A DNA stretch of 64,000 bases from an uncultured Alphaproteobacteria bacterium (GCA_947258435.1 CAMYID010000004.1:124001-188000), one strand, 5' to 3'. Counted from the stretch's first letter, positions 17,131 through 25,984 are shown. The notes: generated by a model not told the origin, from the sequence alone. Made by a program: numbers and translations.

Positions 17131-19521
17131 ATGGCGCAGCAACATGATCCCGAAAAACATGCCGATGCTATCGCCACTGTCCCCGTCCCTGTCCCCGTAA
17201 ATGCCGGCGCCAGTGCCGGCGCCGGCGTAATGCGCGATCCGGTTTGCGGTATGCAGGTGATGCCTGAGGCAGCGCATGTCAGTACCACGCATGCGGGCGA
17301 GGAGTATTATTTCTGCTCAGCGCGTTGTGAGGAGAAGTTCACCGCCGCGCCTGAGGACTATCTTGGCGATCGTCCCGCGCCTGAACCAATGCCGGCGGGG
17401 ACACAATATACCTGTCCCATGCACCCCGAGATTGTTAAGGATGGGCCAGATGATTGCCCGCTTTGCGGCATGGCGCTTGAGCCGACGGGCATCCCGCCCG
17501 CCGATGCGGGGCCGAACCCGGAACGGGTCGATTTTACCCGCCGTCTATGGATCGGTACACCGCTTGCCGGGCTTGTCTTTCTGCTTGAAATGGGCGCGCA
17601 TCTGGGGCTGCCGGTGGCGAACTGGTTTGGCGCGCGCGGGGCGGTCTTTGCCCAACTGTTGCTTGCGACACCGGTCGTGTTGTGGGTTGGCGCACCGTTT
17701 TTCAAACGCGGTTGGGCCTCACTTGTCAATCGCAGCCCGAATATGTGGACGCTGATTTCGCTGGGCACCGGAGTTGCCTGGGGTTACAGCATGGTTGCCG
17801 GGCTTGTGCCGGGTGTCTTCCCCGAAGCCTTCCGCACCGCGCAGGGCGTCGTACCTGTCTATTTCGAGGCCGCAGCCGTCATCATTATTCTGGTTCTTGT
17901 GGGTCAGGTGATGGAGTTGCGCGCGCGCGAACGGACGGGCGATGCGATCCGCGCATTGCTCGATCTTGCGCCAAAGACTGCCCGCCGGGTCGGCGCGGAA
18001 GGGAACGAGGCGGATATTCCGCTTGCCGAGGTGCAGGCAGGCGATCTGTTGCGCGTCCGCCCGGGGGAAGCCGTGCCGGTTGACGGCACCGTGAGACAGG
18101 GACATTCCTCGGTTGATGAATCGCTGATAACTGGTGAGCCGTTGCCGGTTGAAAAAGCCGCGGGCGATCCGGTCACTGGCGGTACGGTCAATGCGACGGG
18201 CAGTTTTGTCATGCGGGCGGAACGGGTCGGCGCCGACACTATGCTGGCGCATATCGTGGATCTGGTTGCAAAGGCGCAACGCAGCCGGGCACCGATTCAG
18301 GCACTGGCTGATCGGGTTGCGGGATATTTTGTGCCCGCGGTGGTGGGGGTTGCAATCATGGCCTTTATTGCCTGGTCATTGGCGGGACCCGAACCGGCGA
18401 TGGTCTACGGGCTGGTCGCGGCGGTTTCCGTGCTGATCATTGCCTGCCCCTGCGCGCTGGGGCTTGCCACACCGATGTCGATCATGGTGGCGACGGGACG
18501 TGGTGCCACAGCCGGTATCCTGATGCGCGATGCCGAGGCATTGGAGCGTTTCGCCGAGGTGGATACGCTGATTGTGGACAAGACAGGCACATTGACGGAA
18601 GGCAAGCCGGTCCTGACCGATGTGATCGCATTTGATGCCGCATATGATAGCGCGCGACTTGTCGCCATCGCAGCGGGGCTTGAGCGGGGAAGCGAACACC
18701 CGCTTGCGCAGGCGATTCTGGCAGATGCGGAAGGGCGGGGCGTTGAACCGCTGGCAGTGGAAGATTTTACGGCGATCACCGGAAAAGGCATTACCGGCCG
18801 TGTGACGGGGATCGGTTGGGCGGCATTTGGCAATGCGGCGCTTATGTCCGATATCGAGGTGGCGCTGGCCGGAGCGGAAATCCGGGCCGATGAATTGCGC
18901 AAGGACGGCAAGACAGTCATGTTCCTCGCGGTCGATGATACACTGGCAGCTGTTATCGCGGTGACCGACCCGATCAAACAGACGACACCGGCCGCGGTCG
19001 CGGCAATGCATGCGGCGGGTATACGGATCGTCATGGCAACCGGTGACAATGAACGTACCGCCCGGGCGGTGGCGGGGCAGCTTGGTATCGATGCGGTGGA
19101 GGCAGGGGTTCCGCCCGAGCAGAAGGCGGCGCTCATTACGAAGCTGAAGGCGCAGGGCGCGCGTGTTGCGATGGCGGGGGACGGGATCAATGACGCCCCC
19201 GCGCTGGCCACGGCCGATATCGGTATTGCGATGGGGGCAGGTGCCGATGTGGCCGTGGAAAGCGCGGGGCTTACCCTTGTCAAGGGCGATCTGTTGGGGG
19301 TCGTCCGTGCCCGGAATCTTTCCCGCGCCACGATGCGCAACATTAAACAGAACCTGTTTTTCGCTTTTGTCTATAACGGGCTCGGCGTGCCGGTTGCCGC
19401 GGGTATTCTCTACCCCTTTTCCGGTCTGCTGCTTTCGCCGGTCATCGCAGCGGCTGCGATGAGCCTGTCTTCGGTTTCTGTCATCGCCAACGCCTTGCGC
19501 CTGCGCCGCGTCAGGCTCTAG
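17131..19521 (+). CDS. copA: Copper-translocating P-type ATPase with YHS and heavy-metal-binding N-terminal domains
   Basis: A 796-residue P1B-type ATPase exporting Cu(I) (or Ag) across the inner membrane. Order of parts: low-complexity His/Val/Pro start (1-33); YHS domain RDPVCGMQV...[12 protein letters not shown] (about 35-80); heavy-metal-binding domain [21 protein letters not shown] (about 93-112); eight expected membrane helices; TGEP actuator loop; CPC metal site at residues 439-441 followed by ALGLATPMS; phosphorylated Asp483 in [32 protein letters not shown] with the M-S-V region near the C-terminus ([19 protein letters not shown]) indicates the Cu+ class. It lacks the usual CxxC ferredoxin-like metal domains, which the YHS and HMBD modules replace. 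A CueR-type promoter lies just upstream. Confidence 0.95.
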   Translation: MAQQHDPEKHADAIATVPVPVPVNAGASAGAGVMRDPVCGMQVMPEAAHVSTTHAGEEYYFCSARCEEKFTAAPEDYLGDRPAPEPMPAGTQYTCPMHPEIVKDGPDDCPLCGMALEPTGIPPADAGPNPERVDFTRRLWIGTPLAGLVFLLEMGAHLGLPVANWFGARGAVFAQLLLATPVVLWVGAPFFKRGWASLVNRSPNMWTLISLGTGVAWGYSMVAGLVPGVFPEAFRTAQGVVPVYFEAAAVIIILVLVGQVMELRARERTGDAIRALLDLAPKTARRVGAEGNEADIPLAEVQAGDLLRVRPGEAVPVDGTVRQGHSSVDESLITGEPLPVEKAAGDPVTGGTVNATGSFVMRAERVGADTMLAHIVDLVAKAQRSRAPIQALADRVAGYFVPAVVGVAIMAFIAWSLAGPEPAMVYGLVAAVSVLIIACPCALGLATPMSIMVATGRGATAGILMRDAEALERFAEVDTLIVDKTGTLTEGKPVLTDVIAFDAAYDSARLVAIAAGLERGSEHPLAQAILADAEGRGVEPLAVEDFTAITGKGITGRVTGIGWAAFGNAALMSDIEVALAGAEIRADELRKDGKTVMFLAVDDTLAAVIAVTDPIKQTTPAAVAAMHAAGIRIVMATGDNERTARAVAGQLGIDAVEAGVPPEQKAALITKLKAQGARVAMAGDGINDAPALATADIGIAMGAGADVAVESAGLTLVKGDLLGVVRARNLSRATMRNIKQNLFFAFVYNGLGVPVAAGILYPFSGLLLSPVIAAAAMSLSSVSVIANALRLRRVRL

Positions 19522-19568
19522 CACGCCCGCGCCGGTCGGGCATTTCCTCGGGCAACTATTCGCCCCGG

Positions 19569-20807
19569 TCAGCCCGCGCCGGTGGGAAGTTCGTTGAAGG
19601 GCTTGTTTTTGTCGACACGGATCTCGCCGGGCAGGCCAAGCACCTGTTCGGAGATGATGTTGCGCAGGATTTCGTCGGTGCCGCCGGCGACCCGCATGGC
19701 GGGGGACATGATCCAGCCTTCCTGAAAACCCGCTTCATAGGGGGAAATTTTCGGATCGCGGATAAGCCCGCCCATCTCCATCAGCTCGATCGCGAAGGCG
19801 GCAAGTTCCTGCCCGTAAGAGGCGCCGACCGCCTTGGAAATGGAATTTTCCGGGCCAGGCGTCACCCCCTTGCTGAGCGCGGTGAGTGAGCGGTACCGGG
19901 TATATTTCAGCCCCTGGGTCTGCACATACCAGTCGGCGATACGTTCGCGCACCGCCCCATTGCCGATCGCTGTGCCGTCCGCAAGCTCGGTATTCCGGGC
20001 AAGATCGAGCATCTCATAAATGCCCGCGCCGCCGCCCATTGCGCCCACTGCCACGCGCTCATTCATCAGAACGGTGAGCGCAACTTTCCAGCCATCGCCT
20101 TCCGCCGCAACGCGCATATTGTCGGGTATGCGCACATTGTCGAAATAGACCTCGTTAAAGCTGCTGCCGCCGGAAATCTGTTTGATCGGCTTGACCGTCA
20201 CCCCGGGTGTTTTCATATCGACCAGGAAGAAGCTCAGCCCCTTGTGCTTTGGCTTGGTCGGGTCGGTGCGCGCGACCAGAATCCCCCAGTCAGAGATATG
20301 CGCGAGCGAGGTCCAGATTTTCTGCCCGTTGACGATCCACTCGTCGCCCTGTTTTTCCGCACGGGTGCGCACGCCGGCAAGGTCCGATCCCGCGCCCGGT
20401 TCGGAAAAAAGCTGACACCAGACTTCCTCGCCATAAAGGGCGGGGCGGATGAAGCGGTCCTTCTGTTCGTCAGTGCCATGCACCATGAGAGTGGGGGCAG
20501 CCATGCCGATGCCGACGACAAACATGGCGCTTGAAACGGGATATTTTGCTTCCTCCTGCCCGTAAATCACATTCTGCATGGAATTGCCGCCCATGCCGCC
20601 ATATTGCGTCGGCCAGGTGATTGCGGCATAGCCCGCATCGGCCTTGATTTTCTGCCAGGATTTCGCGGCGCCCAGCGCGGCTGTATTTTCAATCGACATG
20701 GACAGAAGGCTGCCGGCCTCCCCCTCGCCCTTGGGAGCCTTGGCGGCAAGCCAGTCACGTACCTGGGTGCGGAATGCGGCTTCTTCTGGCGTATCCTCGA
20801 AATCCAT
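19569..20807 (-). CDS. Acyl-CoA dehydrogenase (first of two sister copies)
   Basis: A 412-residue FAD-dependent acyl-CoA dehydrogenase. It has the N-terminal MDFEDTPEEAAFRTQVRDWL, the FAD/substrate motifs WCQLFSEPGAGSDLAGVRTR and VNGQKIWTSLAHISDWGILV, KQISGGSSFNEVYFDNVRIP, and the C-terminal RVAGGTDEILRNIISEQVLG. The position that carries the catalytic Glu in medium-chain enzymes (YEGT) reads AGGT here, as in many actinobacterial steroid or terpenoid FadE subunits, so the base may lie elsewhere or in a partner subunit. ATG 20807 is the natural start; the frame runs open to 21185 but that extension is not conserved-looking. Convergent with copA. The sister copy at 22546-23781 shares the unusual ending PFNELPTGAG. 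Confidence 0.93.
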   Translation of the reverse strand: MDFEDTPEEAAFRTQVRDWLAAKAPKGEGEAGSLLSMSIENTAALGAAKSWQKIKADAGYAAITWPTQYGGMGGNSMQNVIYGQEEAKYPVSSAMFVVGIGMAAPTLMVHGTDEQKDRFIRPALYGEEVWCQLFSEPGAGSDLAGVRTRAEKQGDEWIVNGQKIWTSLAHISDWGILVARTDPTKPKHKGLSFFLVDMKTPGVTVKPIKQISGGSSFNEVYFDNVRIPDNMRVAAEGDGWKVALTVLMNERVAVGAMGGGAGIYEMLDLARNTELADGTAIGNGAVRERIADWYVQTQGLKYTRYRSLTALSKGVTPGPENSISKAVGASYGQELAAFAIELMEMGGLIRDPKISPYEAGFQEGWIMSPAMRVAGGTDEILRNIISEQVLGLPGEIRVDKNKPFNELPTGAG

Positions 20808-21140
20808 CTTTTTGTTCCTGTCTGTCTGTCTGGTCGGGCAGACGGCCCGCCCATTGCGGCGCGTGACCTGATCAGTTGCCGCACTTGTATGTTGCGATTG
20901 CGCCCAATGTGCCATGGACGGTTGCGCCGGGCAAAATTCTTTTGTGACGGACAGGCGGTAACGCGGCGGGCCGCGTTCTGCTGCGCATTGCCGCGCATTG
21001 GGCCAGCTGGTATGGTTGCGCTGCTGAACAAGCGACCTGTCTGCGGAAAGGGCTGCGCCCCCACATAATATTGATCTGATCGTTTTTGCGATTTCCTTGC
21101 CCGGCGAAGCAGACGCGGGCGGACAAGAAGGATATCGTGT
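20808..21140. other. 333-base divergent intergenic region, no gene seen
   Basis: This stretch separates the first acyl-CoA dehydrogenase (minus strand) from the DUF1835 gene (plus strand), so it must contain both promoters. I see short direct CTGT repeats just before the dehydrogenase start (about 20818-20832) and AAGAAGGA as the ribosome-binding site of the DUF1835 gene near 21127. No tRNA, hairpin with U-tract or convincing small coding frame was found. Confidence 0.6.
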
Positions 21141-22439
21141 ATGACCCCGTTTGAGCGGCGGCATGAGCCGCGTAGCTGGTTTCATGGTCGTCTTAATCTT
21201 GAACAGCAGAAAAAACGCGCGAAGGCGCTACTTGGCGCATTGCGGGCAGGCGATCCCGCCGGCCAGGAGCGTTTTGTAAAATCTCATCCCGAAGCGGATC
21301 GGCGGACCGCGCATTCCGCAAAGTTAGCCGATGCCCAACTCGTCATCGCGCGCGAGAACGGTTTCTCGAGCTGGCCGCGGATGAAAGCGCATATCGAAAA
21401 GCTGACACTGGCGCATCGGGCAATCCAGGCCGGCAGGCCGGTCATGCCCGATACGGCTGATACTTGCCATATACGCTGCGGCTCCGACATTGCGCATGGG
21501 CTGAAGCTTGCCGGTTTTGCCGGCAGTTTCATTGAATTTTCCGATCCCTTTTGTCAGGGTCCGCTTTGCGATGTTCCGTTACCGGAGTTTATTGAACTAC
21601 GCGCGGATTTCATCTCGCGAGCGTATGGGGAGCCAAAGCCCCGGACGCTGACGGAGCTGCGCAGTCAGTATCGTATGCTCGGGCAGCTCGGGGATTATGA
21701 GCGTATCGTATTGTGGTTCGAGCATGACAGCTACGATCAACTGATCCTGGCATTCTTACTCGCACATTTTCACACGCATGGCGTTCAGGCTCCTGTCGAT
21801 CTGATCTGTGTCGATCACGTGCCCGGGGTGCCGCATTTTCAGGGGTTGGGACAATTATCTCCCGAATTGTTGCTGTGGCTGTGGGACAATGCGCGCCGGC
21901 CGGTCACAGCGGCGCATTTGAATATCGGTCGGGCAATCTGGTCCAGGCTGTTATCGCGCGCACCGTCCGAGTTGACCGCGCTTGGGCAAATTCCGGCCGA
22001 GCCGTTGGCTTTCGCCGCACGGGCGCTGAGCCGCCATCTTCAGGAACTGCCTCAGGCGGAAAATGAGCTGAGCCTGACGCAGAGCCTGATACTCGGCATA
22101 GCGCGCGACAGCGGCCCCGTTCAGATGGGACAGGTCTTTGGAAAATTGATGCGCGAATGGGAACCCTTGCCGTTTTTGGGGGATCTTATGTTCTATTATG
22201 TGCTGCGGGATCTGAATAACTGCCGTGCGCCTTTATTCACCGTGACCGCGCCGTCTCAAGATACCCCGTGGCCCGCGCGGGAAATCGAGATCACGCCACG
22301 GGGGGCCGCCATCCTCGACGGGGACAAGCGCTATCTTGGGGACTATCTGGGTGAAAGATGGGTCGGAAATATCAGAATCAGCGCAACCGACGCCGTGCCG
22401 CATTGGCATGATGAGGGCGGCCAGGTGATTGTCAGCTAG
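21141..22439 (+). CDS. DUF1835 (with C-terminal DUF3658-like) protein
   Basis: A 432-residue cytoplasmic protein. Residues about 35-90 (ERFVKSHPEADR, then LADAQLVIARENGFSSWPRM) form a small helical motif that I know from the starts of many ankyrin-like or hypothetical bacterial proteins. Residues about 110-240 match DUF1835: CHIRCGSDIAHGLKLAGFAG, FSDPFCQGPL, and IVLWFEHDSYDQLILAFLL, with the conserved Asp/His/Asp residues of that family. The C-terminal part (LPFLGDLMFYYVLRDLNNCR, then ITPRGAAILDGDKRYL) resembles the helical domain following DUF1835 in long members. Function unknown. It lies between the two acyl-CoA dehydrogenase genes and faces the second, but nothing ties it to their pathway. 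ATG 21141 follows AAGAAGGA. Confidence 0.82.
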   Translation: MTPFERRHEPRSWFHGRLNLEQQKKRAKALLGALRAGDPAGQERFVKSHPEADRRTAHSAKLADAQLVIARENGFSSWPRMKAHIEKLTLAHRAIQAGRPVMPDTADTCHIRCGSDIAHGLKLAGFAGSFIEFSDPFCQGPLCDVPLPEFIELRADFISRAYGEPKPRTLTELRSQYRMLGQLGDYERIVLWFEHDSYDQLILAFLLAHFHTHGVQAPVDLICVDHVPGVPHFQGLGQLSPELLLWLWDNARRPVTAAHLNIGRAIWSRLLSRAPSELTALGQIPAEPLAFAARALSRHLQELPQAENELSLTQSLILGIARDSGPVQMGQVFGKLMREWEPLPFLGDLMFYYVLRDLNNCRAPLFTVTAPSQDTPWPAREIEITPRGAAILDGDKRYLGDYLGERWVGNIRISATDAVPHWHDEGGQVIVS

Positions 22440-22503
22440 AGCGGCTACCGTGGGGGATATCCGCATAACTGTGCGGCGGCTATCCCCATTGTCCCCGCCG
22501 CTC
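22439..22503. terminator. Imperfect long hairpin between convergent genes
   Basis: GAGCGGC (22439-22445) can pair with GCCGCTC (22497-22503), and inside it GGGGATA...CCGC pairs with GCGG...TATCCCC. The structure lies directly after the DUF1835 stop and 43 bases before the end of the opposing dehydrogenase gene. There is no U-tract, so it is a candidate bidirectional or Rho-assisted terminator only. Confidence 0.35.
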
Positions 22504-22545
22504 CCGCGCGTCGTTGCGCAAGCCGGTCCGCTATGCGGGACGGGC

Positions 22546-23781
22546 TCAGCCCGCGCCGGTGGGCAGTTCGTTGAAGGGAATGTCCTTGTCGACGCGGATA
22601 TCGCCGGGCAGGCCGAGCACCCGTTCCGCGATGATATTACGCAGGATTTCGTCGGTGCCGCCGGCGATCCGGCTGGCAGGAGATGACAGCCATTGTTCCT
22701 GAAAGCCTGCCTCAAAAGGCAGCAATGCGCTATCGCGCAGTACGCCGCCCAACTCCATAAGCTCCATGGCGAAAGCAGCCAGATCCTGGCCGCGCGCGGC
22801 GCTGACCGCCTTGGTGATCGAGTTTTCAGGCCCCGGTGTCTGGCCCTTGCTGAGTGCGGTGATCGACCGGAAACCCGTATATTTCAGCCCTTCCGCCTGA
22901 ATATGCCAGTCGGCGATTTTTTCCCGCACCGCGGCGTTACCGATTGCGGGGCCGTCGGGCAGCTCGATTGCGCGCGCAAGTTCGATGAGCTCGCGAATGC
23001 CCACGCCTGTATCGGCGCCACCAATTGCCGCCCGCTCATTCATCAGTGTGGTGAGCGATACCTGCCAACCCTGTCCGGGGGCGCCAAGACGCTGACTGTC
23101 GGGGATGCGGACATTGGTGAAATACACTTCGTTGAAATTCGATGCGCCGGAAATCTGCCGGATCGGCTTGATTTCGACGCCCGGTGATTTCATGTCCAGA
23201 TAGAAGAAGGTCAGCCCCTTATGTTTGGCGACCGTGGGATCGGACCGGGTGACCAGGATACCGAAATCCGAATAATGCGCGCCGGAGGTCCAGATCTTCT
23301 GCCCATTGATGATCCAGTCATCGCCATCGCGTTCGGCGCGGGTGCGGATGCCAGCAAGATCCGAGCCCGCGGCGGGTTCGGAAAATAGCTGGCACCAGAT
23401 TTCGCGCCCGTGCAGGGCGGGCTCGACATAGCGGGCGCGGTCCGCTTCCGAGCCATGCGCGATCACGGTGGGGATGCACATGCCAAGGCCGATGACAAAC
23501 GGGCCGTTCGGCACGTCATATTTTGCTTCTTCCTGGGCATAGATCACATTCTGGATCGGCGTGCCGTCCATGCCGCCATATTCCTTGGGCCACATGATCT
23601 TGGCATAGCGCGCCTCGGCTTTCTGTGCCTGCCATTGCTTGGCTTTGGCGAGTTCTTCGGGCGAGCGTACCGAACGCATGAGCCCGCCCACCCCGCCTGA
23701 AAAGGCCGGTGCGGTTTTCGCAAGCCAGGCGCGCACCTCGGCGCGGAAGTCGGCTTCTTCGGGTGTGTCCTCAAAATCCAT
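22546..23781 (-). CDS. Acyl-CoA dehydrogenase (second sister copy)
   Basis: A 411-residue acyl-CoA dehydrogenase, collinear with the copy at 19569-20807: MDFEDTPEEADFRAEVRAWL, WCQLFSEPAAGSDLAGIRTR, INGQKIWTSGAHYSDFGILV, RQISGASNFNEVYFTNVRIP and RIAGGTDEILRNIIAERVLG. It too has AGGT in place of the YEGT catalytic-Glu motif, and the same ending PFNELPTGAG. The pair are clear paralogues that have diverged over the whole length, so they may be two subunits of one enzyme or isozymes for different chain types. ATG 23781 gives the conserved start; the frame remains open to 23946 without family similarity. Divergent from the glutaredoxin-MauE gene. Confidence 0.93.
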   Translation of the reverse strand: MDFEDTPEEADFRAEVRAWLAKTAPAFSGGVGGLMRSVRSPEELAKAKQWQAQKAEARYAKIMWPKEYGGMDGTPIQNVIYAQEEAKYDVPNGPFVIGLGMCIPTVIAHGSEADRARYVEPALHGREIWCQLFSEPAAGSDLAGIRTRAERDGDDWIINGQKIWTSGAHYSDFGILVTRSDPTVAKHKGLTFFYLDMKSPGVEIKPIRQISGASNFNEVYFTNVRIPDSQRLGAPGQGWQVSLTTLMNERAAIGGADTGVGIRELIELARAIELPDGPAIGNAAVREKIADWHIQAEGLKYTGFRSITALSKGQTPGPENSITKAVSAARGQDLAAFAMELMELGGVLRDSALLPFEAGFQEQWLSSPASRIAGGTDEILRNIIAERVLGLPGDIRVDKDIPFNELPTGAG

Positions 23782-24082
23782 GGCTCGTTTCCTTCCCCCC
23801 CGGGAATTGCCGTGCTTGCGGATGCGGGGCCGGTCGCCGTGAAATTGCGCCCTGCTGATCGCTGCGTGCGATTGTGCAACAAGTCCAGCTTTTCTATACC
23901 CGATTTTTATATATGACGAGTTTAGCGTGTTTGGGATGGCTTTCAAGGTGCCGTGTTTGCAGACATAACCGCAACCTATGGAACGCGACGGGGCTTGCCG
24001 AAGCAGGTCATGTGGCGGAACAAGTGCTATTCCCGCGCGTTATATTCGGAGGAAGATCGTAAAGTGCCCGGAGGTCCCCCTC
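23782..24082. other. 301-base divergent intergenic region, AT-richer centre
   Basis: The region between the second acyl-CoA dehydrogenase and the glutaredoxin-MauE gene contains an AT-rich core near 23890-23925 (TATACCCGATTTTTATATATGA), likely part of one or both promoters. GGAGG at about 24071 is the ribosome-binding site for the downstream gene. I see no gene, RNA or repeat here; short open frames are not convincing. Confidence 0.55.
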
Positions 24083-24853
24083 ATGGATCAGCAAATAGAT
24101 CAGCAAAATGAGCCCCGAGTTGCACAGCTTTACAGGATGGAAACGGACGACCATATCTGTCCTTTCGGGTTGAAATCAAAAGACCTGCTCGAACGCAGGG
24201 GTTTTAAGGTCGAGGATCATATTCTTGACAGCCGTGCGGCGCAGGAAGCTTTCAAAGCGGCGCAGCAGGTCGAGACGACGCCGCAAACCTTCATCGGGAC
24301 GCAGCGGATCGGAGGCTATGACGCGCTTCGCGAATATTTCGGCGAGGATGTGCCCGATGAGGATGCGCCGACCTATCAGCCTGTCATCGCGATTTTTGCT
24401 ATCGCCGCTCTGATGGCACTGGCGCTGGCCTGGGCTGCGTTCGGGGGCGTCATGCATTTGCGGACCGTGGAATGGTTCGTCGCTATCAGCATGTGCCTGC
24501 TTGCAGTGCAGAAGCTGCGTGATGTCGCGGCGTTCAGTAACAGTTTTCTAGGTTATGACCTGCTTGCGCGGCGGCACGTCCGCTACGCTTATGTTTATCC
24601 GTTTGGAGAGGCGCTTGCGGGCATATTGATGCTTGCGGGCGAATTAATTTGGCTGGCTGCGCCCGTTGCTGCTTTTATCGGGTGTGTTGGGGCGATCTCG
24701 GTCATCAAGGCGGTTTATATAGACAAGCGTGATATCAAATGTGCATGCGTGGGGGGTAACAGTAATGTGCCGCTAGGATTTGTTTCTCTGACCGAAAACC
24801 TGATGATGTTTGGTATGGCCATGTGGATGACGCTGAAAGGCATTCTGCTCTAG
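24083..24853 (+). CDS. Glutaredoxin-MauE/DoxX-like membrane fusion protein
   Basis: A 256-residue two-part protein. Residues about 14-84 are a glutaredoxin domain: DDHICPFGLKSKDLLERRGF, then TTPQTFIGTQRIGGYDALRE. The usual CPYC centre reads CPFG, so only the first redox Cys remains (monothiol type). Residues about 95-255 hold four hydrophobic helices (VIAIFAIAALMALALAWAAF; VEWFVAISMCLLAVQKL; PFGEALAGILMLAGELIWLA; LTENLMMFGMAMWM) with the motif KCACVGGNSNVPLG, matching the methylamine-utilisation MauE/DoxX-like family, where that Cys pair is thought to pass electrons to periplasmic thiols. The fusion suggests thiol transfer across the inner membrane. ATG 24083 follows CGGAGGTCC. Stands alone. 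Confidence 0.85.
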   Translation: MDQQIDQQNEPRVAQLYRMETDDHICPFGLKSKDLLERRGFKVEDHILDSRAAQEAFKAAQQVETTPQTFIGTQRIGGYDALREYFGEDVPDEDAPTYQPVIAIFAIAALMALALAWAAFGGVMHLRTVEWFVAISMCLLAVQKLRDVAAFSNSFLGYDLLARRHVRYAYVYPFGEALAGILMLAGELIWLAAPVAAFIGCVGAISVIKAVYIDKRDIKCACVGGNSNVPLGFVSLTENLMMFGMAMWMTLKGILL

Positions 24854-24884
24854 CCGGAACGGTCTTCTGCTTCCGGCCGCCGGC

Positions 24885-25031
24885 CTTGGCAAAGGTCGGT
24901 GGGGCGATGATGTTCCCGACCTCTGTATCCTTGGCATAATCTTGATCGCGACGGATCGGATTATCGTCCGCGATCGAGCGGGCGAACGTCATGATCTGGG
25001 TATATTCGACGGGAAACCTATCCACTGCCAT
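24885..25031 (-). pseudogene. Remnant of a MaoC / FAS1-like dehydratase N-terminal domain
   Basis: The minus-strand frame from 25031 reads RFPVEYTQIMTFARSIADDN then PIRRDQDYAKD and GNIIAPPTF (ending near 24891), which is the start of the FAS1-like dehydratase (MaoC N-terminal) domain, including the 'I..FA.....DNP' and 'APPTF' signatures. After APPTF the frame continues as unrelated residues into the 3' end of the glutaredoxin-MauE gene, and the 'hot-dog' core is absent. The true family N-terminus (a few residues before the first beta strand) is also short. I read it as a truncated relic of a beta-oxidation-type hydratase, not an active gene. Confidence 0.5.
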
Positions 25032-25170
25032 CGGCTTATCCTGGCTTATTTTTGTGATGCGGACAGCGCTTGGGAGAAGTCACAATGTCTGCCAACCGGT
25101 GTATGGTGGCGGCACAGAAAGGGTGACAGCCTGTATTTATGAAATGCTCTCAGTTGCGTAGGTGGTCGAT

Positions 25171-25779
25171 ATGCGGCGGTTGGAATTCTGGTTCGAATTT
25201 GGCTCTACCTATTCGTATCTTTCGGTTATGCGAATTGAAGATCTTGCGGCACGTCATGATGTGACGGTCGAATGGAAACCTTTTTTGCTGGGGGCTGTTT
25301 TCAAGGCGCAGGGGTGGGAGACCTCACCCTTCAATATCTATGAGGATAAAGGCCGCTATATGTGGCGCGACGTCGCGCGGCGTGCAGCCAAATATGGTCT
25401 GGAATTTCATCGCTTGCCACATGAAGGGCCTGCCAGGTTCCCGCAAAACGGCCTATATGCCGCCCGAATGGCGCTGGTTGCATTGGAGCAACCCTGGGGC
25501 GAGGCTTTCTGCAAATCTGTATTTATTGCGCAATTTGCGGATGGCGAAGATATCGGCACTCAGGAAAAGATCGATGAGCTGGCCTGTCGGCATGGTGCCG
25601 GATCAGCCGATATTGGTGCAGCGCGTTCGCAACGGATCAAGGATGCCTTGCGTGTCCAGACAGAAATCGCGGTGACAAAAGGGATATTCGGTGCACCGAG
25701 TTTTGTGGTTGGCGATGAGCTCTTCTGGGGGGATGACCGGCTGGAGGACGCGATCGCTTTTGCCGTTGAGCTTCCTTAG
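25171..25779 (+). CDS. 2-hydroxychromene-2-carboxylate isomerase-like protein (DsbA/GST-kappa family)
   Basis: A 202-residue thioredoxin-fold protein of the HCCA isomerase/kappa-class GST family. The N-terminus LEFWFEFGSTYSYLSVMRIE carries the catalytic-Ser segment (FGSTYSYLS), and VEWKPFLLGAVFKAQGWETS, then KGIFGAPSFVVGDELFWGDD near the C-terminus, with the cis-Pro after GA, are family hallmarks. Characterised members use glutathione in naphthalene-type aromatic breakdown; here the substrate is unknown. ATG 25171 is preferred because AGGTGG is at the right spacing; a GTG three codons upstream (25162) overlaps that site. Followed by 97 bases and then tRNA-Gly on the other strand. Confidence 0.88.
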   Translation: MRRLEFWFEFGSTYSYLSVMRIEDLAARHDVTVEWKPFLLGAVFKAQGWETSPFNIYEDKGRYMWRDVARRAAKYGLEFHRLPHEGPARFPQNGLYAARMALVALEQPWGEAFCKSVFIAQFADGEDIGTQEKIDELACRHGAGSADIGAARSQRIKDALRVQTEIAVTKGIFGAPSFVVGDELFWGDDRLEDAIAFAVELP

Positions 25780-25876
25780 CATCGGACGGGGAAGATAACT
25801 CTTTTACGCTTCTGCTCGCCAGTCTGAGTTGCTGGCAGTGTCGCCGCGCAGTATTTCGGACTGATGAGAGAAAATC

Positions 25877-25951
25877 TGGAGCGGGCGATGAGATTCGAAC
25901 TCACGACCCCAACCTTGGCAAGGTTGTGCTCTACCCCTGAGCTACGCCCGC
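25877..25951 (-). tRNA. tRNA-Gly (GCC anticodon)
   Basis: Read on the minus strand, the sequence begins GCGGGCGTAGCTCAGGGGTAG and ends CGCCCGCTCCA. The acceptor stem GCGGGCG/CGCCCGC is perfect, the D-arm GCTC...GAGC and the T-arm GTGAG-TTCGAAT-CTCAT fold normally, and the anticodon loop CTTGCCAA presents GCC (glycine). The 3' CCA is encoded. Length 75 bases including CCA. It lies between the HCCA isomerase-like gene and two LLM genes; a TATA-poor -10/-35 pair is proposed about 35-60 bases upstream. Confidence 0.97.
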
Positions 25952-25984
25952 TCTGTCCGGCGGATTTGGCCCCGCCGGGCGGCC

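Noticed and set aside
24942-25142. A 66-codon plus-strand frame between the glutaredoxin and isomerase genes
   Set aside because: It overlaps the MaoC relic on the other strand, has no ribosome-binding site and no similarity I can see.
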